Assembly: GCA_913060665.1 (NCBI GenBank)
Contig: CAJXUY010000019.1
Span: forward strand, 19,692 to 83,691
Length of the DNA: 64,000 bases
Reading direction: 5' to 3'
DNA from: an uncultured Oleiphilaceae bacterium
Lineage (GTDB): Bacteria; Pseudomonadota; Gammaproteobacteria; Pseudomonadales; Oleiphilaceae
A program made the translations under genes and the position numbers. The stretch's first letter is position 1; every line of letters starts with the position of its first letter. Positions 8,753 to 18,283 of the stretch are shown here, one piece after another. Under the pieces are notes generated by a model that saw only the letters and a program-made list of their open reading frames with translations, had not been told where the DNA came from and searched no databases.

Positions 8753-9988
8753 ATGAACCCATTACCGGTATCTCTTGATTTAACAAGCAATTCAACCAGT
8801 AAATCTTCGGCAAAGACGTCGGCTAGTGATGTTGGTGCTGATAAATTCAAAAATGAATTGAATAAACAAGAAAATAATTCTAAGGACAAAGAGTTGTCCA
8901 GTAAGAATTCAAGCGATAAAGCGATTCAACAAAATGATACGTCTAACAGTGCAGAGGCGGCAACGGTTACCTCTGAAGGTTCTGTAAGCGGCGAGGAATT
9001 GCCTGCACAAGTTGCAGCAAATGAAGAAGAAGTTAATGTACAGGGTGTTGATGCCGAAGATGTTAATCGTCTGGAAGATTTGTCAGACCCGTTAAGTTTT
9101 GCTGAACTTGGCATATCTATAGACAAAACGATTGCTTCTGGAGCTCAAAACTCATTAGAGGCGATCGATAGAGTAGTAGGGCTAACCCCTTCTGGTGAAG
9201 CTCTGGGTGAGACTATGGCGCTTGAGGACGAGGCCGGTATATTACGTTCGCTGGGTGTATTGGCTGAGGAGGGTACTTCTCAATTAGCATATAGTTCGCC
9301 AGGTACGCTTGCCGGGTCGTTAAATACTATAGCGGCCAATAGCGTAAATGCCGTTAGCGAAGATGCTCTACTGGGCCAGCCCCTCGAAAAACTAATGACG
9401 TTAGAGCAAATGAAATTGTCATTAGAGAAAGGGGTAGAAACACTCGCTGAATTAGAAGTAGATGTTGATACGGATAGTGAAGGAACGATCAGAGAAGTAT
9501 TTAGGTTTAACGATGTTCAGCTAAAAGAAAGTCAGTCTAGCTTAAAAACCTATACCACATCAGTTGAGCTACCCGTCTCGCCAGGCGCATGGGCAGACAA
9601 GGTGAACGATAAGATAGTCTGGTTAGCTAATCAGAAGATACAGTTTGCCGAGATTCACCTAAACCCTCAAGATCTCGGCCCGATGGAAGTTAAGATCAAT
9701 GTTCAAAATGATCAGGCAACCGTAACCTTTAATAGTCAGCATCAGGGGGTTCGCGAGTTACTGGAACTGAATGTCAACAGGCTTCGCGAGATGATGAGTG
9801 AAAATGGTGTCGATTTGGCGCATGTTGATGTGTCGGATCAATCATCACAGCATCAGCCCGACGATGAGCATGATGGTGATGTTGCAGGTCAATCAGGTGA
9901 AGGGGATGACGAACTCTCAGGTCTGGACGACGCACGAAATATTACAGACTCGATTACTTTAAATAACTTAGTTGATTATTATGCTTAG
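8753..9988 (+). CDS. fliK: Flagellar hook-length control protein FliK
   Basis: FliK measures hook length during export and switches FlhB specificity. The C-terminal Flg_hook domain is clear (about residues 275-365: VELPVSPGAWADKV, IHLNPQDLGPMEVKI, VDLAHVDVSDQ), while the first 270 residues are acidic, Ser/Asn/Glu-rich and poorly conserved, as usual. I prefer ATG 8753 (411 aa) to the in-frame TTG at 8732. A second, unrelated-looking FliK-type protein is encoded on the other strand at 32315-33850. The gene stands alone between two gaps, so it may have its own promoter. Confidence 0.9.
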   Translation: MNPLPVSLDLTSNSTSKSSAKTSASDVGADKFKNELNKQENNSKDKELSSKNSSDKAIQQNDTSNSAEAATVTSEGSVSGEELPAQVAANEEEVNVQGVDAEDVNRLEDLSDPLSFAELGISIDKTIASGAQNSLEAIDRVVGLTPSGEALGETMALEDEAGILRSLGVLAEEGTSQLAYSSPGTLAGSLNTIAANSVNAVSEDALLGQPLEKLMTLEQMKLSLEKGVETLAELEVDVDTDSEGTIREVFRFNDVQLKESQSSLKTYTTSVELPVSPGAWADKVNDKIVWLANQKIQFAEIHLNPQDLGPMEVKINVQNDQATVTFNSQHQGVRELLELNVNRLREMMSENGVDLAHVDVSDQSSQHQPDDEHDGDVAGQSGEGDDELSGLDDARNITDSITLNNLVDYYA

Positions 9989-10329
9989 CTTCACTAGCTG
10001 TTGTTTATCTTGTTATATATTATTCAAATAGACTTCAGTCATTCGCTTGCCGCTTAACGAGCTGCATGGCGGGTGACTGTTACCCTCATCGTACTCAGAA
10101 AGCCCATCACCTTTATAAAAAATGCGCTGTTATCATGAGTGTTTTTGCGGTATCCACGTGATAAAACTAGGCTTCTTCTTGGTAATCAGATTTATCTCCT
10201 AGCTTAATAGGCTACAATGAATATTAGAAATAGGTTATAACTGATTGAATAGCTGAAATTTATTGGCACAAGGATTGCTCTTATTCTAAGCATGAGAGGT
10301 GTCAGTGGTATTAATGACGAGAATTTGAC
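9989..10329. other. Intergenic region fliK-fliL
   Basis: This 341-base gap holds no plausible gene. Its one recognisable element is a sigma-54 promoter near the 3' end, listed separately. Upstream of it the sequence is AT-rich and may contain sites for a sigma-54 activator such as FleQ, but I could not identify one. Confidence 0.7.
10264..10279 (+). promoter_or_regulatory. Sigma-54 promoter of the fliL operon
   Basis: TGGCAC at 10264-10269, five bases, then TTGCT at 10275-10279 match the sigma-54 consensus (TGGCAC-N5-TTGCW) at every position. It lies about 50 bases before fliL and faces it. In Pseudomonas and Vibrio this operon is transcribed by RpoN with FleQ/FlrA-type activators, so the site fits its context. 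Confidence 0.88.
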
Positions 10330-10845
10330 ATGGCAGCAGACGACAAGAAAGACGAAAACCAAGAAGAGCAGGGTGGTAAGTCTAGTAAGAAGTTAATCAT
10401 TATCATCGCGATAGTGGTGATACTTTCAATTGGCCTCTCCATTGGTGCTACACTTTTCTTTCTGAGCGGTGATGATTCCGGCTCAGGTGATGCGGATGAG
10501 CAGGTACCCGTCGAAGAGGTTAAAATGCCTGCCGTTTATCTAGATATTAAGCCTCCTTTTGTTGTCACCTATGATGTCGCAGGAAGGCAGCGCTATATGC
10601 AGGTGTTTGTTTCAGCGCAAAGCCGCGCACAGACGTCCTTGGATGCAATGGAATTGCATATGCCTCTGATTCGAAACAAGCTTATCATGCTGTTTAGTAG
10701 TCAGGACTTTGAAGGGTTACAAACTGGCGAGGGCAAAGCCGCATTGAGGGCTGAGTCGCTGACTCTGATTAATGAAATACTTGAGAAAGAAGCGAGTGGT
10801 TCGTCGATTGAACAAGTGTTATTTACCAACTTTGTCATGCAATAG
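10330..10845 (+). CDS. fliL: Flagellar basal body protein FliL
   Basis: FliL is an inner-membrane protein that surrounds the stator and supports torque. The 171-aa protein has an acidic/lysine-rich cytoplasmic N-terminus, one membrane segment at about residues 22-45 (KKLIIIIAIVVILSIGLSIG) and a periplasmic FliL domain with YLDIKPPFVV near its start. It is the first gene after the sigma-54 promoter and begins the fliLMNOPQR-flhB run, with only 11 bases to fliM. Confidence 0.93.
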   Translation: MAADDKKDENQEEQGGKSSKKLIIIIAIVVILSIGLSIGATLFFLSGDDSGSGDADEQVPVEEVKMPAVYLDIKPPFVVTYDVAGRQRYMQVFVSAQSRAQTSLDAMELHMPLIRNKLIMLFSSQDFEGLQTGEGKAALRAESLTLINEILEKEASGSSIEQVLFTNFVMQ

Positions 10846-10856
10846 CGGGAAAGCAC

Positions 10857-11861
10857 GTGCAAGATTTACTATCACAAGACGAAATTGATGCGCTCTTACA
10901 TGGTGTCGATGATGGTGACATTGATACCGATGATGATCTTGATGCAGAAGGGGTCAGAAGTTATGACCTTGCCAGTCAAGACCGGATCGTCCGTGGGCGA
11001 ATGCCGACGCTTGAGATGATCAATGAACGATTTTCCAGATACACCCGTATCAGCTTGTTTAACCTATTACGCCGAAATGCAGATGTCGCAACGGGCGGTA
11101 TTCAGATCCTAAAATTTGGCGAATACATCCATACGCTCTATGTTCCCACTAGTTTGAACCTCGTTAAAATTAGACCGCTACGAGGCACGTCGTTGTTTAT
11201 TTTTGATGCGAAACTTGTTTTTAAGCTTGTTGATAATTTTTTTGGTGGTGATGGACGGCATGCAAAAATCGAAGGTCGTGAGTTTACCCCAACCGAAATT
11301 CGTGTTGTTCAGATGGTGTTGGAGCAAGTTTTTATCGATATGAAAGAAGCTTGGAATGCGGTCATGAAAGTTGACTTTGAGTACGTCAACTCAGAAGTAA
11401 ATCCTTCTATGGCCAATATTGTAAGTCCGAGTGAAGTCGTGGTGGTTAGTACTTTTCATATTGAATTGGATGGTGGTGGTGGTGACTTACATGTTGCCGT
11501 TCCTTATTCGATGATAGAACCTATTCGAGAGGTTCTGGATGCTGGTGTGCAAAGTGATATTGATGATGTTGATGAACGCTGGGTTAAAGCACTTCAGCAG
11601 GATATTCTTGACGCTGAAGTGCCTATTAATGCCACTTTGGTTGAAAAACAGGTCTCTTTGAGGGACATATCCAGCTTACAGGCAGGGGATGTTATTCCTG
11701 TTGATATTCCTGAAGTGGTCACGATGACTGCAAACAAAATTCCAATGTTTAAAGCTAAAGTAGGGCAATTAGGTTCTAGTTTAGCGCTTAAAGTTGAAAA
11801 TAGAATTGGCCGCCAGGAATCTTTCTTGAGTAAAGCCGGGAGTGAAACAAGCGATGAGTGA
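10857..11861 (+). CDS. fliM: Flagellar motor switch protein FliM
   Basis: FliM forms the C-ring and binds phosphorylated CheY. The N-terminal peptide DLLSQDEIDALLHG is the CheY-binding motif, followed by the CheC-like middle domain and the SpoA-type C-terminal domain (VEKQVSLRDISSLQAGDVI). The 334-aa length is normal. The start is GTG, the only one that keeps the conserved N-terminus. The stop overlaps the fliN start by eight bases, suggesting translational coupling. Confidence 0.96.
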   Translation: MQDLLSQDEIDALLHGVDDGDIDTDDDLDAEGVRSYDLASQDRIVRGRMPTLEMINERFSRYTRISLFNLLRRNADVATGGIQILKFGEYIHTLYVPTSLNLVKIRPLRGTSLFIFDAKLVFKLVDNFFGGDGRHAKIEGREFTPTEIRVVQMVLEQVFIDMKEAWNAVMKVDFEYVNSEVNPSMANIVSPSEVVVVSTFHIELDGGGGDLHVAVPYSMIEPIREVLDAGVQSDIDDVDERWVKALQQDILDAEVPINATLVEKQVSLRDISSLQAGDVIPVDIPEVVTMTANKIPMFKAKVGQLGSSLALKVENRIGRQESFLSKAGSETSDE

Positions 11862-12357
11862 AAATGAAGTACCTGAGGATAGCGAAGGCACTAGTGACGA
11901 TCAAAAATTAGCCGATGAGTGGGGCGCCGCTATGGCTGAGTCGGGTGATGATGAAAATAGTGTTGACGATGAGTGGGCTGCCGCTATGGCTGAAGCCGAA
12001 GCTACCGGAGACGGTGATGAAGCTGATTTGGATGTTCAAGCGGCTCCACTGGAAGCCTTTGAAAGTACACCTGTGCAGGCGGGGGATTCAGGCGTAAACC
12101 CTGACCTTGATGTAATTCTAGATATTCCGGTGATGATCTCAATGGAGGTCGGAAGCACACAAATCCCGATTCGAAACTTGTTGCAGCTTAATCAGGGGTC
12201 AGTGGTAGAGCTTGACCGTTTGGCTGGAGAGCCTTTGGATGTGTTGGTTAATGGTACGTTGATTGCTCATGGCGAAGTAGTTATGGTGAATGAAAAATTT
12301 GGTATTCGTTTAACGGATGTCGTGAGCCCTTCTGAGCGTATTAAACGATTGAAATAA
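11854..12357 (+). CDS. fliN: Flagellar motor switch protein FliN
   Basis: FliN completes the C-ring and helps dock export substrates. The SpoA domain fills the C-terminal half (about residues 85-165: LDVILDIPVMISMEVG, RIKRLK). The N-terminal extension is strongly acidic and contains a tandem motif, DEWGAAMAES then DEWAAAMAEA, about 22 residues apart. ATG 11854 gives 167 aa and has GGGAG nine bases upstream; a GTG at 11842 in the same frame is too close to that site. It overlaps fliM by eight bases and fliO follows after five. Confidence 0.95.
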   Translation: MSENEVPEDSEGTSDDQKLADEWGAAMAESGDDENSVDDEWAAAMAEAEATGDGDEADLDVQAAPLEAFESTPVQAGDSGVNPDLDVILDIPVMISMEVGSTQIPIRNLLQLNQGSVVELDRLAGEPLDVLVNGTLIAHGEVVMVNEKFGIRLTDVVSPSERIKRLK

Positions 12358-12362
12358 CCTGT

Positions 12363-12977
12363 ATGAACTATCGTATTAAAAGCAAGAGCCGATTGGGTGC
12401 ACGCAATGACCTATCCGTGTTGGCGCGTATAACCGTTGTGGTTATTCTATTCTGCATCGGGAATTCGGCATTAGCTGAAGACCCGATGGCTGCACCCGTT
12501 GATGAAAGTACGTCGGTTGGTAAAAGCGCATCGGTTGAGAAACAAATAGCAGATAGCCAAACCGAGTCAGAATTTAACGTGAAAAACACGGTGGCTGACA
12601 ACAAAAGACTGCTAGTCACCGCAGGCGGCACTAACTTAGCTTCCGCACCGGGGGTTAACTCTGCTGATTGGTTGAAAGCTATATTAGGGTTAATCGCGGT
12701 AGTGGCTCTCATCTTTGCCATTGCCTGGTTCGTTAAACGGTTTACTGGGTTGGCTGTTTCGAATCAGCAGCAGATGCGAATTATATCTGCTATCCCAGTA
12801 GGTGCCAAAGAGCGTATCGCACTGATTGAGGTGGCTGATAAACAGCTTTTAGTGGGAATAACCCAGCACAATATTAATTTACTACATTCATTCGAAGAAT
12901 CGGTCGTTAATAAAAATGATAAAACAGCTGTTGATTTCTCCAGTCGTCTGCAGGCTATACTTAGTAAAGGCACGTAA
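12363..12977 (+). CDS. fliO: Flagellar export protein FliO
   Basis: FliO assists assembly of the FliP ring in the flagellar export gate. The 204-aa protein has an N-terminal hydrophobic, signal-like stretch ending in NSALAED, a variable Ser/Ala-rich segment, one membrane helix at about residues 103-125 ([20 protein letters not shown]) and the conserved cytoplasmic tail with [21 protein letters not shown]. It lies directly between fliN and fliP, as in other gammaproteobacteria. Confidence 0.92.
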   Translation: MNYRIKSKSRLGARNDLSVLARITVVVILFCIGNSALAEDPMAAPVDESTSVGKSASVEKQIADSQTESEFNVKNTVADNKRLLVTAGGTNLASAPGVNSADWLKAILGLIAVVALIFAIAWFVKRFTGLAVSNQQQMRIISAIPVGAKERIALIEVADKQLLVGITQHNINLLHSFEESVVNKNDKTAVDFSSRLQAILSKGT

Positions 12978-12987
12978 GATTAGGTCT

Positions 12988-13737
12988 TTGGTCAAAAAGG
13001 TTAGCGGCGCGTTTTTCTTCGCCTTATTGGCTGGCTTTTCTTTCTCGGTTGTGGCTGAGCCAGCGGGGGTCCCTGCACTCACGTTAGTGACCGATGAGAG
13101 TGGTGGTCAGCAATATACGGTTACCATTCAGATACTCGCGTTAATGACCGCTTTAACGTTCTTGCCTGCCGCACTAATGATGATGACATCATTTACGCGA
13201 ATTATTATTTCGTTCTCGATTTTACGTCAAGCAATGGGCCTTCAGCAGACACCATCAAATCAGATACTGATCGGTTTATCGTTGTTTTTGACTATATTTA
13301 TTATGACACCCGTTCTAGAAGAGGCTAATCGAACCGCTATTCAGCCGTATCTAGATGAGACTCTTGCACCAACAGAGGCATTGGAAAAGGCGAGCATTCC
13401 CTTTAGAAATTTTATGTTGGCTCAAACCCGTGAAGATGACTTAAATCTATTTGTTCGAATTTCGGGGAAAGAGTATCAGACACTTGAGGATGTTTCGTTT
13501 TGGGTATTGATGCCAGCGTTTGTGACTAGTGAGCTAAAGACAGCATTTCAGATAGGGTTTATTTTGTTTATACCGTTCTTGATTATCGATATGGTTGTGG
13601 CGAGTGTGTTGATGGCAATGGGGATGATGATGTTATCGCCCATGATCATTTCGTTGCCATTCAAAATTATGTTATTCGTACTGGTTGATGGTTGGGCGTT
13701 GATTATTGGTACATTGGCCGCCAGTTTTGGGATTTAG
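12988..13737 (+). CDS. fliP: Flagellar export gate protein FliP
   Basis: FliP is the main component of the membrane export gate. After a signal-like N-terminus the protein shows the family motifs [17 protein letters not shown] and, near the C-terminus, [16 protein letters not shown]. The frame is open from 12916, but that start would overlap fliO by 62 bases; TTG 12988, ten bases after the fliO stop with AGG just upstream, gives 249 aa, the usual FliP length, and a normal signal peptide. The exact start is inferred. fliQ follows after 27 bases. Confidence 0.93.
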   Translation: MVKKVSGAFFFALLAGFSFSVVAEPAGVPALTLVTDESGGQQYTVTIQILALMTALTFLPAALMMMTSFTRIIISFSILRQAMGLQQTPSNQILIGLSLFLTIFIMTPVLEEANRTAIQPYLDETLAPTEALEKASIPFRNFMLAQTREDDLNLFVRISGKEYQTLEDVSFWVLMPAFVTSELKTAFQIGFILFIPFLIIDMVVASVLMAMGMMMLSPMIISLPFKIMLFVLVDGWALIIGTLAASFGI

Positions 13738-13764
13738 GGCGCGCGGTTATTAAGAGGTAATAAC

Positions 13765-14034
13765 ATGACACCAGAAGTAGCGGTAGAGATTGTTCGAGAG
13801 GCGCTGTATCTAATATTGTTGATGGTGACCGTCATTATTACTCCAAGCTTGATTGTCGGCTTGATGGTCAGTGTATTTCAGGCGGCTACTCAAATAAACG
13901 AACAAACTTTAAGTTTTTTACCTCGTTTATTGGTCACATTGACGGTTGTTATTGTTATGGGGCCTTGGATGGTTCAGCGCTTGCTAGAATACTTTGAGCG
14001 ATTGGTAACCAATATTCCCATGCTAATTGGTTAG
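13765..14034 (+). CDS. fliQ: Flagellar export gate protein FliQ
   Basis: This 89-aa protein has two hydrophobic helices and matches FliQ in length and sequence (VEIVREALYLILLM, VFQAATQINEQTLSFLPRL). FliQ assembles with FliP and FliR into the export gate. An AGAGGTAATAAC ribosome binding region precedes the ATG, and the neighbours fliP and fliR confirm the assignment. Confidence 0.96.
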   Translation: MTPEVAVEIVREALYLILLMVTVIITPSLIVGLMVSVFQAATQINEQTLSFLPRLLVTLTVVIVMGPWMVQRLLEYFERLVTNIPMLIG

Positions 14035-14045
14035 GCAGGTGTTAA

Positions 14046-14834
14046 GTGCAATTCACTGAACAAATGATCTATAACTGGATAGCAGGGCATCTGTGGCCGT
14101 TATTTAGAATTGCTAGTTTTTTCATGATTATACCGATTATTGGTACTCAGTTGGTGCCAGCTAGGATAAGGTTGGGATTAGCGTTGATGACAACTATTCT
14201 GGTTGCGCCGCTTATAGATGTTATTCCGGTTATTGATCCATTGTCACTATCATCAATAGGGGTATTAGTTCAGCAACTATTTATTGGCAGTACGATGGGA
14301 TTTATGTTCGTACTGTTTACTCAGCTTTTTGTCGTAGCAGGTCAAATAGTTGCTATGCAAATGGGGCTTGGGTTTGCATCCATGGTTGACCCTACCAACG
14401 GCGTCTCGGTGCCTGTACTTTCTCAGATATTTCTAATTTGCGTGACGCTTCTATTTTTGGCTACCAATGGCCATTTAGTCATGATTGAAGTGTTTTTGGA
14501 GAGTTTTAGAGTCTGGCCTATTTCTGGGGCCTTATTTACAGCGAACGGCTTTACACCTGAGATTTTGTGGCAGATGATTCATCGCATATCCTGGATGTTT
14601 GCATCAGCTCTATTGGTTGCTTTACCTGTTATTACGTCAGTATTGGTCGTCAATATATCATTTGGCATAATGTCTAGAGCGTCCCCTCAAATGAACGTTT
14701 TTGCACTAGGTTTTCCAATCTCTCAGCTGTTTGGAATGTTGATTATCTGGATTGGTTTTGTGGGCTTTATGCCTCAGTTTCACCGCTTTAGTGGTGATGT
14801 CTTTGAATTTCTAAGAAAGATTTTAGGGGTTTAG
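14046..14834 (+). CDS. fliR: Flagellar export gate protein FliR
   Basis: FliR completes the FliPQR export gate. The 262-aa protein is very hydrophobic with about six membrane segments and shows FliR signatures such as IIGTQLVPARIRLGLA and the MQMGLGFASMVDPTNG loop. The start is GTG with GGCAGGTG upstream. The stop is separated from the flhB start by one base. Confidence 0.95.
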   Translation: MQFTEQMIYNWIAGHLWPLFRIASFFMIIPIIGTQLVPARIRLGLALMTTILVAPLIDVIPVIDPLSLSSIGVLVQQLFIGSTMGFMFVLFTQLFVVAGQIVAMQMGLGFASMVDPTNGVSVPVLSQIFLICVTLLFLATNGHLVMIEVFLESFRVWPISGALFTANGFTPEILWQMIHRISWMFASALLVALPVITSVLVVNISFGIMSRASPQMNVFALGFPISQLFGMLIIWIGFVGFMPQFHRFSGDVFEFLRKILGV

Positions 14835-14835
14835 T

Positions 14836-15969
14836 GTGGCTGAAGGTCAAGACAGTAGTGCTGACAAAAGTGAGGAACCCACCGCCAAGAGGTTGGAAAA
14901 ATCACGCGACGAAGGGCAAATTCCTCGGTCCAAAGAGCTTAATACTATGGCGATACTTATCGGGGGCGCCGCCGGTCTTTTAATGTTCGGTGACCACTTA
15001 GGGTTGGCATTAAAGAGTGTTATGCAGCATAGTTTTTCGTTCCCCAGAGAGGTGCTGTTTGATATTCATCAAATGGGGTTATTTTTAGGGCACAGTTTTG
15101 TGGAAGTCGCATGGGCCATTGCACCTTTCTTGGGGGTTTTGTTAGTGGCTTCTATTGTGGGGCCTGTTAGTCTAGGGGGGTGGTTGTTCTCTACCAAAGC
15201 ACTTGCGCCGAAGTTTAGTCGACTTAATCCAGTTGAGGGGGTTAAGCGAATGTTTGCGCTAAAGTCTCTTGTAGAGTTGTTTAAAGGTATTGCTAAAGTC
15301 ACTGTCGTTGTTACGGTTGCGCTGTTGATGCTTGATGCTCATACAGCAGAGTTATTAGCAGTCGGGGCTGAACCTGTTATTCCGGCAATGGGGCATGCGG
15401 TTGATATCTTGGCATGGATTGTATTTTGGTTGGCTTGTTCGATGGTTGTAATCGCTATCGTCGATGTACCTTTTCAAATATACGATCATAAGAAAAAATT
15501 GAAAATGACCAAACAAGAAGTTAAGGACGAATATAAAGATACAGAAGGTAAGCCTGAAGTTAAGCAGAAAATCCGTCAGTTACAGATGGAGATGGCTCAG
15601 CGCCGAATGATGCAAGATGTTCCGCAGGCTGATGTGGTGATTACTAACCCAACTCATTTCTCGGTCGCGTTGAAATACGATGGTGATACGATGGTCGCGC
15701 CAGTGGTGCTCGCAAAAGGGGGAGATGAACTTGCTCTAAAAATTCGAGAGATTGCCAATGAGCATAAGGTTGAGATTGTACAGGCACCGCCTTTAGCTCG
15801 TTCCATTTACTATAATTCAGAAGTGGGTGATGAAATCCCTAGTGGGCTCTATGTGGCAATAGCGCAAATTTTGGCCTATATTTTTCAGTTACGCCGCTTT
15901 CGCGCGGGGGCTAACCCTAAACCTCAGATGCCTGACTTGCCTATTCCAAATGACTTGAAACACGATTAA
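14836..15969 (+). CDS. flhB: Flagellar export switch protein FlhB
   Basis: FlhB controls substrate switching from hook to filament proteins. It has the N-terminal motif KSEEPTAKRLEKSRDEGQ, four membrane helices, and a cytoplasmic domain with the self-cleavage motif NPTH at about residue 272. Length (377 aa) is normal. The start is GTG, one base after fliR. A short homologue of only the cytoplasmic domain, lacking NPTH, is encoded at 31958-32281. flhB ends the fliL operon; a 150-base gap with a possible promoter follows. Confidence 0.96.
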   Translation: MAEGQDSSADKSEEPTAKRLEKSRDEGQIPRSKELNTMAILIGGAAGLLMFGDHLGLALKSVMQHSFSFPREVLFDIHQMGLFLGHSFVEVAWAIAPFLGVLLVASIVGPVSLGGWLFSTKALAPKFSRLNPVEGVKRMFALKSLVELFKGIAKVTVVVTVALLMLDAHTAELLAVGAEPVIPAMGHAVDILAWIVFWLACSMVVIAIVDVPFQIYDHKKKLKMTKQEVKDEYKDTEGKPEVKQKIRQLQMEMAQRRMMQDVPQADVVITNPTHFSVALKYDGDTMVAPVVLAKGGDELALKIREIANEHKVEIVQAPPLARSIYYNSEVGDEIPSGLYVAIAQILAYIFQLRRFRAGANPKPQMPDLPIPNDLKHD

Positions 15970-16014
15970 TCATCGTTTCTCCAAGCCACTCCTCATCACT
16001 GAGTCATATCAATA

Positions 16015-16048
16015 TACGGTAAACCGTAAAGTAGGTACAGTTCCTGCT
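16015..16048 (+). promoter_or_regulatory. Candidate operator and sigma-54-like promoter before flhA
   Basis: An inverted repeat TACGGT-AA-ACCGTA (16015-16028) is followed by AGGTACAGTTCCTGCT (16033-16048). The latter has the GG-N10-GC spacing of sigma-54 promoters and partial -24/-12 matches. Its place 70 bases before flhA is suitable, but the elements are not full consensus. Confidence 0.4.
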
Positions 16049-16119
16049 AGTTACATACTAATCCAATAAACTATGTCAAAAAAACGGCAGTTTGCGTTTA
16101 TCTCTTGACCGGAATAAGT

Positions 16120-18282
16120 ATGGAACAAGCCTTTAGCTTACAGAACCTTAAAAGCCTCACGCAGGGTAACCTTGGCATACCGTTGTTGTTGCTAGTTATC
16201 TTGGGGATGATGGTTTTACCCATGCCTCCATTTTTACTCGATCTACTTTTTACATTCAATATAGCGCTGGCGATCGTAGTTCTGCTGGTGTGTGTGTATG
16301 CAATGCGTCCAGTCGACTTTGCTATCTTTCCGACTATATTGCTAGTGGCGACATTGCTCAGGTTAGCGCTGAATGTGGCATCAACACGTGTTGTATTGTT
16401 GTATGGGCATGAAGGAGGGGACTCAGCAGGTAAGGTTATTGAGGCGTTCGGTGAGGTGGTTATTGGTGGGAACTACGCCGTCGGCTTGGTTGTTTTTGCG
16501 ATTTTGATGATTATTAACTTCGCCGTTGTGACGAAAGGTGCGGGCAGAGTGTCTGAGGTGAGCGCACGTTTTACTCTGGATGCAATGCCAGGTAAGCAAA
16601 TGGCAATAGATGCTGATCTTAACGCCGGCCTCATCGGTCAGGAAGATGCAAAAGCTCGACGAGAAGATATTGCACAAGAGGCAGATTTTTATGGCTCGAT
16701 GGATGGTGCCAGCAAGTTTGTTCGTGGTGATGCCGTTGCGGGTTTAATGATATTGGTGATTAATATTATTGGCGGCTTAACGATCGGTATGGTTCAGCAT
16801 GACCTGGCGTTCAGTGATGCGATGGAAAAATACTCATTATTAACCATTGGTGATGGTTTAGTCGCACAGATCCCGTCTCTACTATTGTCAACCGCAGCGG
16901 CCATTATGGTGACACGCGTCAGTACTACTCAGGATATGTCTGATCAAATGTATAATCAAATGTTCTCGTCACCTCGGTCGATGGCCGTCGCCGCAGGGAT
17001 CTTGATTATTATGGGGGCAATTCCAGGCATGCCTCATTTTGCGTTCTTGGGTTTGGGGGCGATGGCAGCTGCCGCTGCTTATTATATTTGGTATCGAAAA
17101 AATCGTGGTCAAGTTGATGAGGGTGTGGTCAAGCCAGGTGTGCCAGGTGGCGGCACTGCTGGAGGGGTCGCACCATCACCAGTTCCTGGAGGTGGCGCTC
17201 AAGTTGCACCGTCTGGCGAGACTAAAGAGTTGGGCTGGGATGATGTGCTTACCGTTGATGTCGTTGGTCTTGAGGTGGGATATCGCCTTATTCCATTGGT
17301 GGATAAATCCCAGGGCGGTCAACTGTTGGGGAGGATAAAAGGCGTCAGGAAAAAGCTATCTCAAGAGTTAGGCTTCTTAATGCCCTCTGTACATATTAGA
17401 GACAATCTTGACTTAATGCCTAATGTTTATCGTATTACGTTGATGGGTGTGAATTTAGCTGAGGCAGAAATTCACCCTGATCGAGAGTTGGCGATCAACC
17501 CTGGTCAGGTATTTGGCAAGCTGGAAGGTATAGAAGGTAAGGACCCTGCGTTTGGGTTGGATGCAGTTTGGATAGAGCCAAGCCAGAAGGATCATGCTCA
17601 GACTCTCGGGTATACCGTTGTCGATGCCAGCACGGTTGTCGCTACTCACCTTAATCAAATTTTGCAAAAGCATGCGCATGAACTTATAGGGCACGAAGAA
17701 GTTCAGCAATGGTTGGAGCAGCTGGTAAAGGCATCCCCTAAGCTTGGGGAAGAGCTAGTGCCTGCAACACTTTCGGTGAGCTTGTTGCTCAAGATTCTAC
17801 AAAGTTTGTTAATAGAAAATGTGCCAATTAGAGATATGAGAAGCATTGCCGAGGCTGTTGTTAATGTAACGCCAAAAACTCAAGACCCTGTGATGTTGGT
17901 TGCTGCAGCAAGGCAGTCCCTGAAGCGCCTTATCGTACAAAATATTTGTGGTGCGGAGGGTGAGATTCCGGTCATTACACTAGATCCTGAATTGGAACAA
18001 CTATTGCTTAAGTCTGTACAGCAAGCACAAAAAGTTGGCGCAGGCGATGATGTAGGGTTGGTCCTCGAGCCTAGAATGATTGAAAAGCTGCAGCGGTCAC
18101 TAAATGATGCTGCTCAGCGACAAGAGGTGATGGGGAAACCACCGATACTGCTGGTCTCAGCCCCACTAAGACCTGTATTGGCAAAGTTTGTAAGGTTTGG
18201 TATAGAGCGTTTGCACGTGCTGTCGTATCAGGAAGTGCCTGATAACAAACAGATCACCATTGTCGCAACGGTAGGCCAGTAA
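16120..18282 (+). CDS. flhA: Flagellar export protein FlhA
   Basis: FlhA is the large export-gate protein whose cytoplasmic ring receives chaperone-substrate complexes. The N-terminal part has about eight membrane segments with the FHIPEP-family signature around RLALNVASTRVVL and GEVVIGGNYAVGLVVF; the C-terminal half is the cytoplasmic domain. Between them lies a Gly/Pro-rich linker (about residues 340-370). I chose ATG 16120 (720 aa), with GGAA seven bases upstream, over the in-frame TTG at 16105. flhF follows after 105 bases. Confidence 0.95.
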   Translation: MEQAFSLQNLKSLTQGNLGIPLLLLVILGMMVLPMPPFLLDLLFTFNIALAIVVLLVCVYAMRPVDFAIFPTILLVATLLRLALNVASTRVVLLYGHEGGDSAGKVIEAFGEVVIGGNYAVGLVVFAILMIINFAVVTKGAGRVSEVSARFTLDAMPGKQMAIDADLNAGLIGQEDAKARREDIAQEADFYGSMDGASKFVRGDAVAGLMILVINIIGGLTIGMVQHDLAFSDAMEKYSLLTIGDGLVAQIPSLLLSTAAAIMVTRVSTTQDMSDQMYNQMFSSPRSMAVAAGILIIMGAIPGMPHFAFLGLGAMAAAAAYYIWYRKNRGQVDEGVVKPGVPGGGTAGGVAPSPVPGGGAQVAPSGETKELGWDDVLTVDVVGLEVGYRLIPLVDKSQGGQLLGRIKGVRKKLSQELGFLMPSVHIRDNLDLMPNVYRITLMGVNLAEAEIHPDRELAINPGQVFGKLEGIEGKDPAFGLDAVWIEPSQKDHAQTLGYTVVDASTVVATHLNQILQKHAHELIGHEEVQQWLEQLVKASPKLGEELVPATLSVSLLLKILQSLLIENVPIRDMRSIAEAVVNVTPKTQDPVMLVAAARQSLKRLIVQNICGAEGEIPVITLDPELEQLLLKSVQQAQKVGAGDDVGLVLEPRMIEKLQRSLNDAAQRQEVMGKPPILLVSAPLRPVLAKFVRFGIERLHVLSYQEVPDNKQITIVATVGQ

Positions 18283-18283
18283 T

